Source of the DNA: a virus
Reading direction: 5' to 3' (one strand)
Length of the DNA stretch: 30,231 nt
Virus record (IMG/VR): IMGVR_UViG_3300006919_000268
Span: 1-30,231 of that record
Notes under the pieces: generated by a model
Databases searched by the model: none
Seen by the model: only the letters and a program-made list of their open reading frames with translations
What the model was told of the DNA's origin: nothing
In this document: piece by piece, positions 7,527-13,750 of the stretch
Layout of the letters: each line of letters opens with the position of its first letter
Numbering within the stretch: position 1 is the stretch's first letter
Program-made: the position numbers and the translations under genes

Positions 7527-7890
7527 ATTTTTTCCTAGTCAGTGGATAGGGGGAGAGATTAATTATTTATCTAAAGAAGACAAAGGAGCTTTTATTGATG
7601 CTGTATGCCACTACTGGAATAAAGATTGTAAAATGACATACATAAAACTATGTAGACGAATAGGGCAAGAGTCACTAGATACTCTACTAGAAGAGGAGCT
7701 AATACAAAAAAAGGGTAACCAAATTAAAATAAAATTTTTAGATAAACAATATAACGAGAGAAAAGAACAGTATATTAAAAGAGTCGAAGCTGCTAAGAAG
7801 TCTAAAAAGACTAAAGTAAAAACTAATGACCCTTATTTATCTACTAGTAGTATCAATAACTTTATAAAAGCACAAAAGAATGATACTTGA
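7501..7890 (+). CDS. short replication-initiator-like protein (DUF1376/DnaD-type N-terminal domain)
   Basis: This 129-residue protein starts MSEELPYFKFFPSQWIGGEI and continues SKEDKGAFIDAVCHYWNKDC. This is the N-terminal winged-helix pattern (YFKFFPSxW...LSxExxGxFI...YW) of phage replication initiators such as the DUF1376 proteins. Family members usually run past 200 residues with a linker and a C-terminal DnaD-like domain. Here the protein stops after a basic stretch (AAKKSKKTKVK) and a short tail. The DnaB-like ATPase begins 11 bases before its stop, so the two probably act together to load replication. Naming the exact family is an inference. Confidence 0.62.
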   Translation: MSEELPYFKFFPSQWIGGEINYLSKEDKGAFIDAVCHYWNKDCKMTYIKLCRRIGQESLDTLLEEELIQKKGNQIKIKFLDKQYNERKEQYIKRVEAAKKSKKTKVKTNDPYLSTSSINNFIKAQKNDT

Positions 7891-8740
7891 AAAGGAGGAG
7901 CAGCTAAAATATTTATTCGCTTTTAAAGAGGGTAAAATAAAAAGAGGACTAGGTATTGGAAACGAATTAGATAACTGGGTATTATATAAAAGAGGTAGCT
8001 TTTCGATTATAGTAGGCTTAGATAATGTAGGTAAAACTAATTTTATGTTATGGTATTTTTTAGCTTTAAGTGTTAAGCATAATATTAAGTGGTGTATTTG
8101 GTCAGGTGAAAATTCAGCTGGTCAATTGACTAGAGATTTAATACAAATGTATTCACAAAGCAAACTAAACAAACTAACAAAAGCAGAAATAGAGAAATAT
8201 AATAATAAAATAGATAGCTGGTTTACTTTTGTATCTAATAAAAAAATGTATAATCATAAGGAACTATTAAAGATATTTAAGGAGTCTAATTGTGATGCTG
8301 GAGTAATTGATCCTTTTACTGGATTAAATCACGACAGGCGAGTCAATCAATACGAGCGTAACTATTTAATCTGTAATGATATTAGAGAGTTTTGTAATAC
8401 TACTGGCAAAGCTATATATTTAATGACTCACCCTATGACAGAGTCAGCTCGGAGAGTATATCCTCCTGGTCACGAATTCGCGTCTTATATACAACCTCCT
8501 AGAAAATCTGATATTGAGGGGGGTCAGGTTTTCGCCAACAGATGCGATCAGCTATTGAGTATTCACCGTTTTATTAATAGTCCTCAGTTATGGATGATGA
8601 CCCAGCTAAGAGTAGAAAAAATTAAAGATAAGGAAACCGGAGGCACACCAACACTAGACGAGCCGCTTTGTTTTGATTATAACGGAGGTTTAGGATTCAC
8701 TATTGGAGGACACAACATTTTAAAAAACACAAATAAATAA
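7880..8740 (+). CDS. DnaB/RecA-fold replicative helicase-like ATPase
   Basis: The 286-residue protein has Walker A GLDNVGKT (46-53) and Walker B CDAGVIDPF with Asp144. TGKAIYLMTHP (about 175-185) is the sensor strand seen in DnaB and RepA-type ATPases. The N-terminal primase-interaction domain of DnaB is absent, so it is a helicase core only. It probably unwinds or loads at the phage origin together with the initiator encoded just upstream. The perfect AAAGGAGG at about 7889 is inside the gene and not a leader. Confidence 0.75.
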   Translation: MILEKEEQLKYLFAFKEGKIKRGLGIGNELDNWVLYKRGSFSIIVGLDNVGKTNFMLWYFLALSVKHNIKWCIWSGENSAGQLTRDLIQMYSQSKLNKLTKAEIEKYNNKIDSWFTFVSNKKMYNHKELLKIFKESNCDAGVIDPFTGLNHDRRVNQYERNYLICNDIREFCNTTGKAIYLMTHPMTESARRVYPPGHEFASYIQPPRKSDIEGGQVFANRCDQLLSIHRFINSPQLWMMTQLRVEKIKDKETGGTPTLDEPLCFDYNGGLGFTIGGHNILKNTNK

Positions 8741-8749
8741 CACAAAATT

Positions 8750-9058
8750 ATGGACGAATTAGACGTATTATTAAGAAAAAACAAACTAGATATATTAATT
8801 ATTAAAGCTAGTCACCAACTAGAAAAGAAAAAAGACAAAGTTAAAAGGGATGGATTAGAGACTTTAGTAGACATACTAGAACTAATACACGAACTACAAG
8901 ACGAAATTAGAAAGCAAAGGAAACAAATAGCTAAATTAAAATATGAGAACGCTGTATCTTATAAAGAAAATGCTATATTAAAAACTAGCTTCGATAAATA
9001 TAAACACGACCTAAAAAAAGCCGAATTAGAGTCATCAAACTTAAAAGATAATGAATAA
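8750..9058 (+). CDS. coiled-coil protein of unknown function
   Basis: The 102-residue product begins MDELDVLLRKNKLDILIIKA. From about residue 25 to the end it is continuous charged helix (ELIHELQDEIRKQRKQIAKL) with heptad spacing, so a dimeric coiled coil is likely. It follows the helicase by nine bases and overlaps the next small gene by 8 bases. No function can be named. Confidence 0.62.
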   Translation: MDELDVLLRKNKLDILIIKASHQLEKKKDKVKRDGLETLVDILELIHELQDEIRKQRKQIAKLKYENAVSYKENAILKTSFDKYKHDLKKAELESSNLKDNE

Positions 9059-9170
9059 TATATTTTTATTAATTTTAGTGTCTCACATACTTTGTTTTTT
9101 AGCTGGATGCTGTTTTGTATTGCTATTTAAACAAATTTCTGAAGACAGAAAACAACGGAAAAAATTATGA
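9051..9170 (+). CDS. 39-residue single-pass membrane protein with lipobox-like LAGC
   Basis: The start lies within the end of the previous gene. The product begins MNNIFLLILVSHILCFLAGC, stays hydrophobic through CFVLLF, and ends in a basic tail (KQISEDRKQRKKL). LAGC at residues 17-20 matches a lipobox, but there is no positive charge before it and the hydrophobic stretch continues after the Cys. A simple transmembrane anchor with a cytoplasmic basic tail is the better reading. It overlaps the next gene by ATGA. Confidence 0.52.
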   Translation: MNNIFLLILVSHILCFLAGCCFVLLFKQISEDRKQRKKL

Positions 9171-9322
9171 AAAAAAGAACTTTAAACGAATATAGGCAGA
9201 CTAAAGACTCAGTATATAAAAACCCAGACAGTCCTATAGAAAACAGTATAAACTACTTATGTACTATTTACCCAAATAATGCGGACTTAGGAGCAGTAAT
9301 AAGAAAACACTTCCAAAAATGA
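9167..9322 (+). CDS. small hypothetical protein (51 residues)
   Basis: The product begins MKKRTLNEYRQTKDSVYKNP and ends GAVIRKHFQK. It overlaps both neighbours by ATGA, a strong coupling arrangement with the downstream nuclease. No domain is recognised; composition is mixed with one Cys. The conserved-looking layout around it suggests a true gene. Confidence 0.55.
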   Translation: MKKRTLNEYRQTKDSVYKNPDSPIENSINYLCTIYPNNADLGAVIRKHFQK

Positions 9323-9687
9323 ATGCTAACCAAAAAGGAAAACGATTCGAGAGAGACGTAGCAAAGCAATTAAATAATAAATTTAATACTAATGTAAGAC
9401 GTACTCCAATGAGTGGGGGAATGAGTATAAAAGGGGATATTATAGACATTAACCCAGACTCTGTATTATACGACTATCACTGGGAATGTAAAAACCAGGA
9501 AAAGCTAAATATTTGGAAAGCACTAGCTCAGGCTAGAGCAGATAAGCCAATGGGTAAAACACCTGTAGTAGTATTTACTAAAAACTTTGAGAAAGACTAT
9601 GCCTGTTTAGAATTTGAGGATTTTATGAATTTACTTAAAACAATACAAGACTTACAAAATGAAATCGACACTAGAACGAATAGCTGA
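9319..9687 (+). CDS. PD-(D/E)XK nuclease, Holliday-junction-resolvase-like
   Basis: The 122-residue protein has the Hjc/RecB-like nuclease core: Glu11 in RFERDVAKQL, KGDIIDI (38-44) with Asp40, and WECKNQ (55-60) giving Glu56-x-Lys58. A basic loop RRTPMSGGMS lies between motifs, as in resolvases where GGMS-type loops contact DNA. Size and motif order match small phage resolvases that trim branched replication intermediates before packaging. Substrate specificity is inferred. Confidence 0.75.
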   Translation: MNANQKGKRFERDVAKQLNNKFNTNVRRTPMSGGMSIKGDIIDINPDSVLYDYHWECKNQEKLNIWKALAQARADKPMGKTPVVVFTKNFEKDYACLEFEDFMNLLKTIQDLQNEIDTRTNS

Positions 9688-10000
9688 ACTAATAGAAGAG
9701 TATAACAATACTAATATATTTGACGGTAATAAATTAAACCAGCAACTAAAAGAATTAACTAGCAGACTATATCACATAGAAACTATGAGAACTAAGGCAC
9801 ACGAAGACTATGAGAAAGTAATACATACTAAAGTAGCTGAAGGGTTTTCTGTAGCTAGAGCCACTAATGAAGCTAAAGTAGAAGTCCCTGAAATGTACCA
9901 ACTAAGAAGATTATTAGAGTCTGGGTATAGAGTAGTAGATGCTATGAGAACAAATATAAGTTTCTTAAAGTCTGAATTGTATAACGTAACTAAGGATTAA
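9659..10000 (+). CDS. helical protein of unknown function
   Basis: The 113-residue product begins MKSTLERIAELIEEYNNTNI and is nearly all helix, with segments such as QLKELTSRLYHIETMRTKAH and MYQLRRLLESGYRVVDAMRT. It overlaps the nuclease by 29 bases and its TAA directly abuts the GTG of the sigma-like gene. No motif is recognised. Confidence 0.62.
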   Translation: MKSTLERIAELIEEYNNTNIFDGNKLNQQLKELTSRLYHIETMRTKAHEDYEKVIHTKVAEGFSVARATNEAKVEVPEMYQLRRLLESGYRVVDAMRTNISFLKSELYNVTKD

Positions 10001-10489
10001 GTGAATAACAAACTAATTAAGAAAATAGAGAACTTTATTTTGTATATAGGTAGGGAGTATAAGGTAGTCGAATTAGAAGACTTTAAACAGGACATCTTTA
10101 TACTACTACTAAACAAAGGGGAGGATTTTATTATACGATTAGACAGCGAAAACTCAATTAAGAAATACGTTTACAAACTCTGTATATTTCAAATAATAAG
10201 TGAGCGTAGTAGATACAAAACTAAATACTATATTCCTAGTCACTTTAGCAGCTTAGAAGACATAGAGACTTATACTAATACCTGTTTTAAAGATGAGGTA
10301 CTAAAAGACCTTATTAACTCTCTAGAGGGTTTAGATAAGATTATGTTAGAACATTTATTACTTTGCTCTGGCAATAAGCAGTGTCTAGCTAAAAAGACTA
10401 ACATACATCAAAACACTATACAATATAAATTTAAAGAATTAGCAAATAAAATAAAAAAAAATTGGTCGATAAATGAATTCTATACTTAA
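10001..10489 (+). CDS. sigma-70-like transcription factor (regions 2 and 4)
   Basis: The 162-residue protein starts with GTG immediately after the previous stop. Residues about 25-75 resemble sigma region 2 (LEDFKQDIFILLLNKG, then ISERSRYKTK). Residues about 108-155 resemble a region 4 helix-turn-helix (LEGLDKIMLEHLLLCSGN, then KTNIHQNTIQYKFKELAN). The middle linker is short. It could be an ECF-like phage sigma factor or a RinA/ArpU-like late activator. Its position just before the terminase and structural genes fits a middle-to-late switch. Similarity is recognised by pattern only. Confidence 0.55.
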   Translation: MNNKLIKKIENFILYIGREYKVVELEDFKQDIFILLLNKGEDFIIRLDSENSIKKYVYKLCIFQIISERSRYKTKYYIPSHFSSLEDIETYTNTCFKDEVLKDLINSLEGLDKIMLEHLLLCSGNKQCLAKKTNIHQNTIQYKFKELANKIKKNWSINEFYT

Positions 10490-10688
10490 CACTTTAATAA
10501 TAATATCACTAGCCACTACCTGGACAGATTATGCTAGACCTATGATAAATAAACTAGACTACAAACCCTTTAACTGTAGCTTTTGTATTAGCTTTTGGAT
10601 TAGTTTAATAACTTTTTTTATAACTTTAGACCCTTTAATATTGACAACTCCATTAATTTTGCGTATAATAGAAAGACGATTATTATGA
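10473..10688 (+). CDS. small membrane protein with CSFC motif (DUF1360-like)
   Basis: The 71-residue product has hydrophobic segments at about 4-17 and 37-63, separated by YARPMINKLDYKPFNCSFC. The core NCSFCISFW resembles the F-x-C-x-x-C-x-x-FW pattern of DUF1360-type small membrane proteins in phages and Gram-positive bacteria. The paired Cys could bind metal or form a disulfide. It overlaps the sigma-like gene by 17 bases and the next gene by 4. Confidence 0.55.
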   Translation: MNSILNTLIIISLATTWTDYARPMINKLDYKPFNCSFCISFWISLITFFITLDPLILTTPLILRIIERRLL

Positions 10689-10942
10689 CAATAGAACAAG
10701 TAATTAAAGAATATGACAAAGTAAAAGCGTTTCCTAGTAAAGTAGACATCTCTTTTCTTAGAAACAATTTTGATCCTATACTAAAAGAAAACTATCCAGA
10801 CGTTAGGATTAGCTGGGCCTGTAATAGTTGCGTAAAAAACCAAATGAGCCTACTATTAAACTGGCTAACAACTAAAGAAGCTGAAGCTGTAAAAAAGAAA
10901 AGGAATGTCAGAAAAAAAAGAACACCAAAAAAGAAAAGTTAG
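10685..10942 (+). CDS. small protein with WACNSC motif and basic tail
   Basis: The 85-residue protein begins MTIEQVIKEYDKVKAFPSKV. It has a single WACNSC pair of Cys at about residues 44-49 and ends in a strongly basic tail (KKKRNVRKKRTPKKKS). The tail suggests DNA or RNA binding. It overlaps the previous gene by 4 bases and the next one by 38. No family is recognised. Confidence 0.6.
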   Translation: MTIEQVIKEYDKVKAFPSKVDISFLRNNFDPILKENYPDVRISWACNSCVKNQMSLLLNWLTTKEAEAVKKKRNVRKKRTPKKKS

Positions 10943-11126
10943 CTATGGCTACTTTATTGACGAAGACGGACTCTATTATTATAGTGAAATAGACGGAGAG
11001 GTTTATCAATGTTTTGACATAAACGGGGTAGCGTCAGCGACTTATGAATTTGGAATTGATTATAATGTTTTAGAATTAGCTTATATTTACGAAAATGATA
11101 GACGAGAAGACGAAGAGATTTATTAA
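10905..11126 (+). CDS. small acidic hypothetical protein
   Basis: The 73-residue product begins MSEKKEHQKRKVSYGYFIDE. It is Tyr/Asp/Glu-rich with strand-like segments (GLYYYSEIDGEVYQCFDING) and ends acidic (YENDRREDEEIY). The 38-base overlap with the previous gene is long, but the reading continues well past it with host-like codons, so I accept it. Function unknown. Confidence 0.55.
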   Translation: MSEKKEHQKRKVSYGYFIDEDGLYYYSEIDGEVYQCFDINGVASATYEFGIDYNVLELAYIYENDRREDEEIY

Positions 11127-11133
11127 TGAAATA

Positions 11134-11274
11134 ATGAAAAGAAGATTAACATATAACGGAAAGAGAGTTTATATAAAATCGTTAGGAACTAAAAGAGCTT
11201 TAGTATCACACTATAAAGAAAATGATTATAAGATGTTTAAAGTAGATGTTAAAGACTTAGCAGATTTTAAATGA
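11134..11274 (+). CDS. small basic protein (46 residues)
   Basis: The product begins MKRRLTYNGKRVYIKSLGTK and ends KVDVKDLADFK. It appears as two or three short beta strands with a basic N-terminus. It starts seven bases after the previous stop and overlaps the next start by ATGA (11271-11274). Function unknown. Confidence 0.52.
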   Translation: MKRRLTYNGKRVYIKSLGTKRALVSHYKENDYKMFKVDVKDLADFK

Positions 11275-11423
11275 AACTAACACCTAAAGAAATTAAAGAA
11301 CAAAAGGCTCTATTTGGTAGTAAGCCAGTAAACTACTTTGTTAGATTTATGGCAGCTAAAGAGAAGTGGAAGAGACTACCAGACTATTTTATAAAACAGG
11401 TAATTGAAAATACTTTAAAATAA
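11271..11423 (+). CDS. small basic hypothetical protein (50 residues)
   Basis: The product begins MKLTPKEIKEQKALFGSKPV and ends FIKQVIENTLK. Phrases such as FVRFMAAKEKWKRLPDYF suggest a helical, basic protein. Its stop shares one base with the next start (TAATG), so it is coupled to the DUF1599-like gene. Function unknown. Confidence 0.52.
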   Translation: MKLTPKEIKEQKALFGSKPVNYFVRFMAAKEKWKRLPDYFIKQVIENTLK

Positions 11424-11689
11424 TGAAGACTCAATACTTAATAAAAAAAATAGGTGAGGAAGTCATAGAACTACTATTACAAAAAAATGCAGATTATGGA
11501 GACACTGCTAATAACCCTATAAGCATATTTAGTAAGCTAGATTCTATAGAGGCTATAAGTGCTAGAATAGACGATAAACTATCTAGGATTAAAAACAAAG
11601 GAATTAATGACAATACAGAGGACACTGTTACTGACTTAATAGGCTATCTAATATTGTTAAAGGTATCACTAAGACAAAAGAATGACTAA
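11423..11689 (+). CDS. Nmad1 / DUF1599-like protein
   Basis: The 88-residue protein has the family pattern KNADYGDTANNP (21-32), SIFSK, ARIDDKLSRIKN (47-58) and DTVTDLIGYLILLKV (about 68-82). This small all-alpha family (nucleotide modification associated domain 1) resembles MazG-type nucleotide pyrophosphohydrolases and often occurs in phages. No other base-modification enzyme is visible here, so nucleotide pool control is as likely as DNA modification. It overlaps terS by 8 bases. Confidence 0.7.
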   Translation: MKTQYLIKKIGEEVIELLLQKNADYGDTANNPISIFSKLDSIEAISARIDDKLSRIKNKGINDNTEDTVTDLIGYLILLKVSLRQKND

Positions 11690-12152
11690 AAAGCTAACAC
11701 CTAAACAAAGAAAATTCGCTGAGGAGTATGTCAACACTGGCAACGCTTCGGAAGCTTATAGACGGGCTTATGATGTTAGCGAAACTACTAGTCTAGACAC
11801 TATTAAAGTAAACTCTAGTAAGCTATTAGCAGATACTAACATAATACTAACAGTCAAAGAGTTACAAAAAAAAGAAGCTGAGTCTTTCCAAATAACTAGG
11901 AAGGAAGTAGCTGAGGGTTATTTTAAGATGATTAAAAGCTGGGAGTATCTAATGGACCTAGCAGCAAAAGAAAACTTAACTAAGGACCAGAAAGCTAAAT
12001 TCTATTTACTTAAAGAAATGGTTAAGGGAAGTGACTATAGAGGAGCTTATGATTCTATTGCTAAGATGTTCGGATTAAACGCTCCAGACAAACAGGAAAT
12101 TGAACAGACTGTCCATAATATCAATATCAATATAAAGCGTGGAAGCGACTGA
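11682..12152 (+). CDS. terS: terminase small subunit
   Basis: The 156-residue protein starts MTKKLTPKQRKFAEEYVNTG and continues NASEAYRRAYDVS, the standard helix-turn-helix opening of the Terminase_2-type small subunit. The middle is helical and the C-terminus is the strand-like QTVHNININIKR, probably the segment that docks onto the large subunit. It recognises the packaging site and stimulates the large subunit. It overlaps terL by 14 bases. Confidence 0.85.
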   Translation: MTKKLTPKQRKFAEEYVNTGNASEAYRRAYDVSETTSLDTIKVNSSKLLADTNIILTVKELQKKEAESFQITRKEVAEGYFKMIKSWEYLMDLAAKENLTKDQKAKFYLLKEMVKGSDYRGAYDSIAKMFGLNAPDKQEIEQTVHNININIKRGSD

Positions 12153-13317
12153 AATATTCGAACGTAACTACGATTCCAAAGCTAAGATAGTAATTAACCG
12201 AGGAGGTACTAGGAGTAGTAAGACCTGGTCCTTAAATCAATTGTGTGCTTTGTGGTTAATTAGTGGGAACTATGGTAATGGTAACTATATTACTGAGGGA
12301 GTCTGGACCACTGTAAGAAAGTATAGAACTAATCTAGACGGTACTGTTATTAGGGACTTTGAGGATATTCTAAAAGCTGAAGGCTGGTATAATAGTATAG
12401 ATCACAACAAAACTAAAAAACAATACAGATACGGTAAAAGACTAGTAGAGTTTATAGGAGCTGACGATGAGCAAAAGCTAAGAGGAGCTAAAAGAAATAT
12501 ATTATATTGTAATGAAGCTAATGAGTTAGAATATAAACAGGAATTTTTCCAGTTACTAATGAGAACCGAGAATAAAATATTTTTAGACTTTAACCCAGAT
12601 GACGAGCAGATTTGGATTAACCAGGAGCTAGAAATAAAGCGTTCTAATGAAGTAGGAGACGTAGAGGTAATAGTATCTAACTATAAAAATAATTCATTCC
12701 TACCTAAGTCACTAATTAAAGAAATAGAGTACCTACAACAAACAGATAAGGAGTTCTGGAAAATATATGGACTAGGAGAGTATGGCAATATTAGTGGGTT
12801 AGTCTATGAGAATGTTAAGTATGTAGATACTATGCCAGACTGTAAGCTAATAGCTTATGGGTTAGACTTTGGATATTCTATTGACCCTTCGGCTTGCGTT
12901 GCTGTATATCGTAAAGATGACGAGCTATATTTAAAAGAGATTATCTACGAAAGAGAATTAACAAACCAGGACCTAGCAGAAAGACTAAGACCTATTGTAG
13001 GTAGGGATGAGGTTATTTGTGATAGTGCAGAGCCTAAGAGTATTGAAGAGATATATAGACTAGGTTTAAACGCAAAGCCAGCTACAAAAGGTAGAGACAG
13101 TATATTAAACGGAATAGACATATTAAAACGCTTTAAAATAAATGTAGTTAGTAGTAGTAACCTAAGAAAAGAGTTTAGGACTTACAAATGGGCTACTGAC
13201 AAAAACGGAAATAGTCTGCAAAAGCCAATAGGAGCAGATCACTTACTAGATGCTTTGAGATATGTTGCTTTAATACATTTAAAAGAAAATAATCGAGGCT
13301 GGTATTCAATACGATAA
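12139..13317 (+). CDS. terL: terminase large subunit
   Basis: The 392-residue protein starts with GTG inside the end of terS. The ATPase half has Walker A RGGTRSSKT (21-29) and Walker B ILYCNEANE (121-129), with FLDFNP (148-153) as motif III. The nuclease half shows three acidic positions: GLDFGY (Asp243), ICDSAEP (Asp295) and GADHLLDALRY (Asp367). This is the Terminase_3/PBSX-type packaging motor that translocates DNA into the prohead and cuts it. A strong terminator lies 54 bases downstream. Confidence 0.92.
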   Translation: MEATEIFERNYDSKAKIVINRGGTRSSKTWSLNQLCALWLISGNYGNGNYITEGVWTTVRKYRTNLDGTVIRDFEDILKAEGWYNSIDHNKTKKQYRYGKRLVEFIGADDEQKLRGAKRNILYCNEANELEYKQEFFQLLMRTENKIFLDFNPDDEQIWINQELEIKRSNEVGDVEVIVSNYKNNSFLPKSLIKEIEYLQQTDKEFWKIYGLGEYGNISGLVYENVKYVDTMPDCKLIAYGLDFGYSIDPSACVAVYRKDDELYLKEIIYERELTNQDLAERLRPIVGRDEVICDSAEPKSIEEIYRLGLNAKPATKGRDSILNGIDILKRFKINVVSSSNLRKEFRTYKWATDKNGNSLQKPIGADHLLDALRYVALIHLKENNRGWYSIR

Positions 13318-13371
13318 AATTGATTATATTTACACTATATTTTATTGATAATTATTTCATAATTTGTGTAT

Positions 13372-13415
13372 AGAGGAAGTAGTCGGCAAAAGAGCGTTAC
13401 TTCCTCTTTTTTTTT
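13372..13415 (+). terminator. rho-independent terminator after terL
   Basis: AGAGGAAGTA (13372-13381) pairs perfectly with TACTTCCTCT (13398-13407) around a 16-base loop, followed by nine T residues (13407-13415). It should end the early/terminase transcript. Confidence 0.85.
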
Positions 13416-13430
13416 AACAGAGGAAAAAAG

Positions 13431-13474
13431 AGCAAATGGTCAGCAAATGGTCAGCAAATGCTAAGCAAATGGGG
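13431..13474 (+). repeat. four tandem 11-bp iteron-like repeats
   Basis: The units are AGCAAATGGTC (13431-13441), AGCAAATGGTC (13442-13452), AGCAAATGCTA (13453-13463) and AGCAAATGGGG (13464-13474). The shared core is AGCAAATG at exact 11-base spacing, one helical turn, which fits binding sites for an initiator or for TerS. They sit next to an AT-rich tract and just after terL. Confidence 0.75.
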
Positions 13475-13535
13475 TTATATAAGATAAGATAAGAAAAGAA
13501 AAGACAATAAAAGAAAAGATAAAATAAGATAAAAA
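13475..13535 (+). repeat. AT-rich purine tract with GATAAG repeats, possible unwinding element
   Basis: The tract consists of AAGATAAGATAAGAAAAG-type repeats with almost no pyrimidines apart from T. Placed directly beside the 11-bp repeats, it resembles the DNA unwinding element of an iteron origin. It could also be simple low-complexity DNA. Confidence 0.4.
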
Positions 13536-13731
13536 CCAGCATAATTAAAATAAAGAGATTTAAGCAACTAAAAAAGACTAACCTATATGAATATACTAAA
13601 AAACTATTTGAGTGTCTTAGAACTTATCTAAATAGTGTTTAAATAGATATTGAGTTGTTTTATTTAGTTAGTGTTTAGTTGTTTAGTATTTAATTAAAAT
13701 TTATTTTTAGTGCTTTTGTTATAATTCAAAA

Positions 13732-13745
13732 ATTTGTTATATATA
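13732..13745 (+). promoter_or_regulatory. candidate promoter motif ATTTGTTATATATA (copy 1)
   Basis: This exact 14-mer lies five bases before the ATG at 13751 and occurs again at 22757-22770, also just ahead of a structural gene block. A related word TTTGTTATAATT starts 18 bases upstream (13715). Its closeness to the ATG means it could instead be a leader element of the mRNA. Confidence 0.42.
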
Positions 13746-13750
13746 GAAAT

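Larger units (their letters stand above)
13318..13750. other. 433-base non-coding region between terL and the tail genes
   Basis: This is the longest gene-free stretch. In order it holds a rho-independent terminator, four 11-bp tandem repeats, a GATAAG-rich AT tract, an open but startless stretch of 38 codons (about 13523-13640, no gene called), and a T-rich zone with repeated TTTAGT-like words ending in a candidate promoter. I find no plausible protein gene on either strand. Confidence 0.7.

Noticed and set aside
7889-7896. AAAGGAGG as a ribosome binding site
   Set aside because: It lies just inside the helicase gene with no start codon at a suitable distance downstream, and other genes here rarely use Shine-Dalgarno sites.
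13588-13632. Short ATG frame of 14 codons in the gap after terL
   Set aside because: Too short, no leader, and in a different frame from the open startless stretch that overlaps it.
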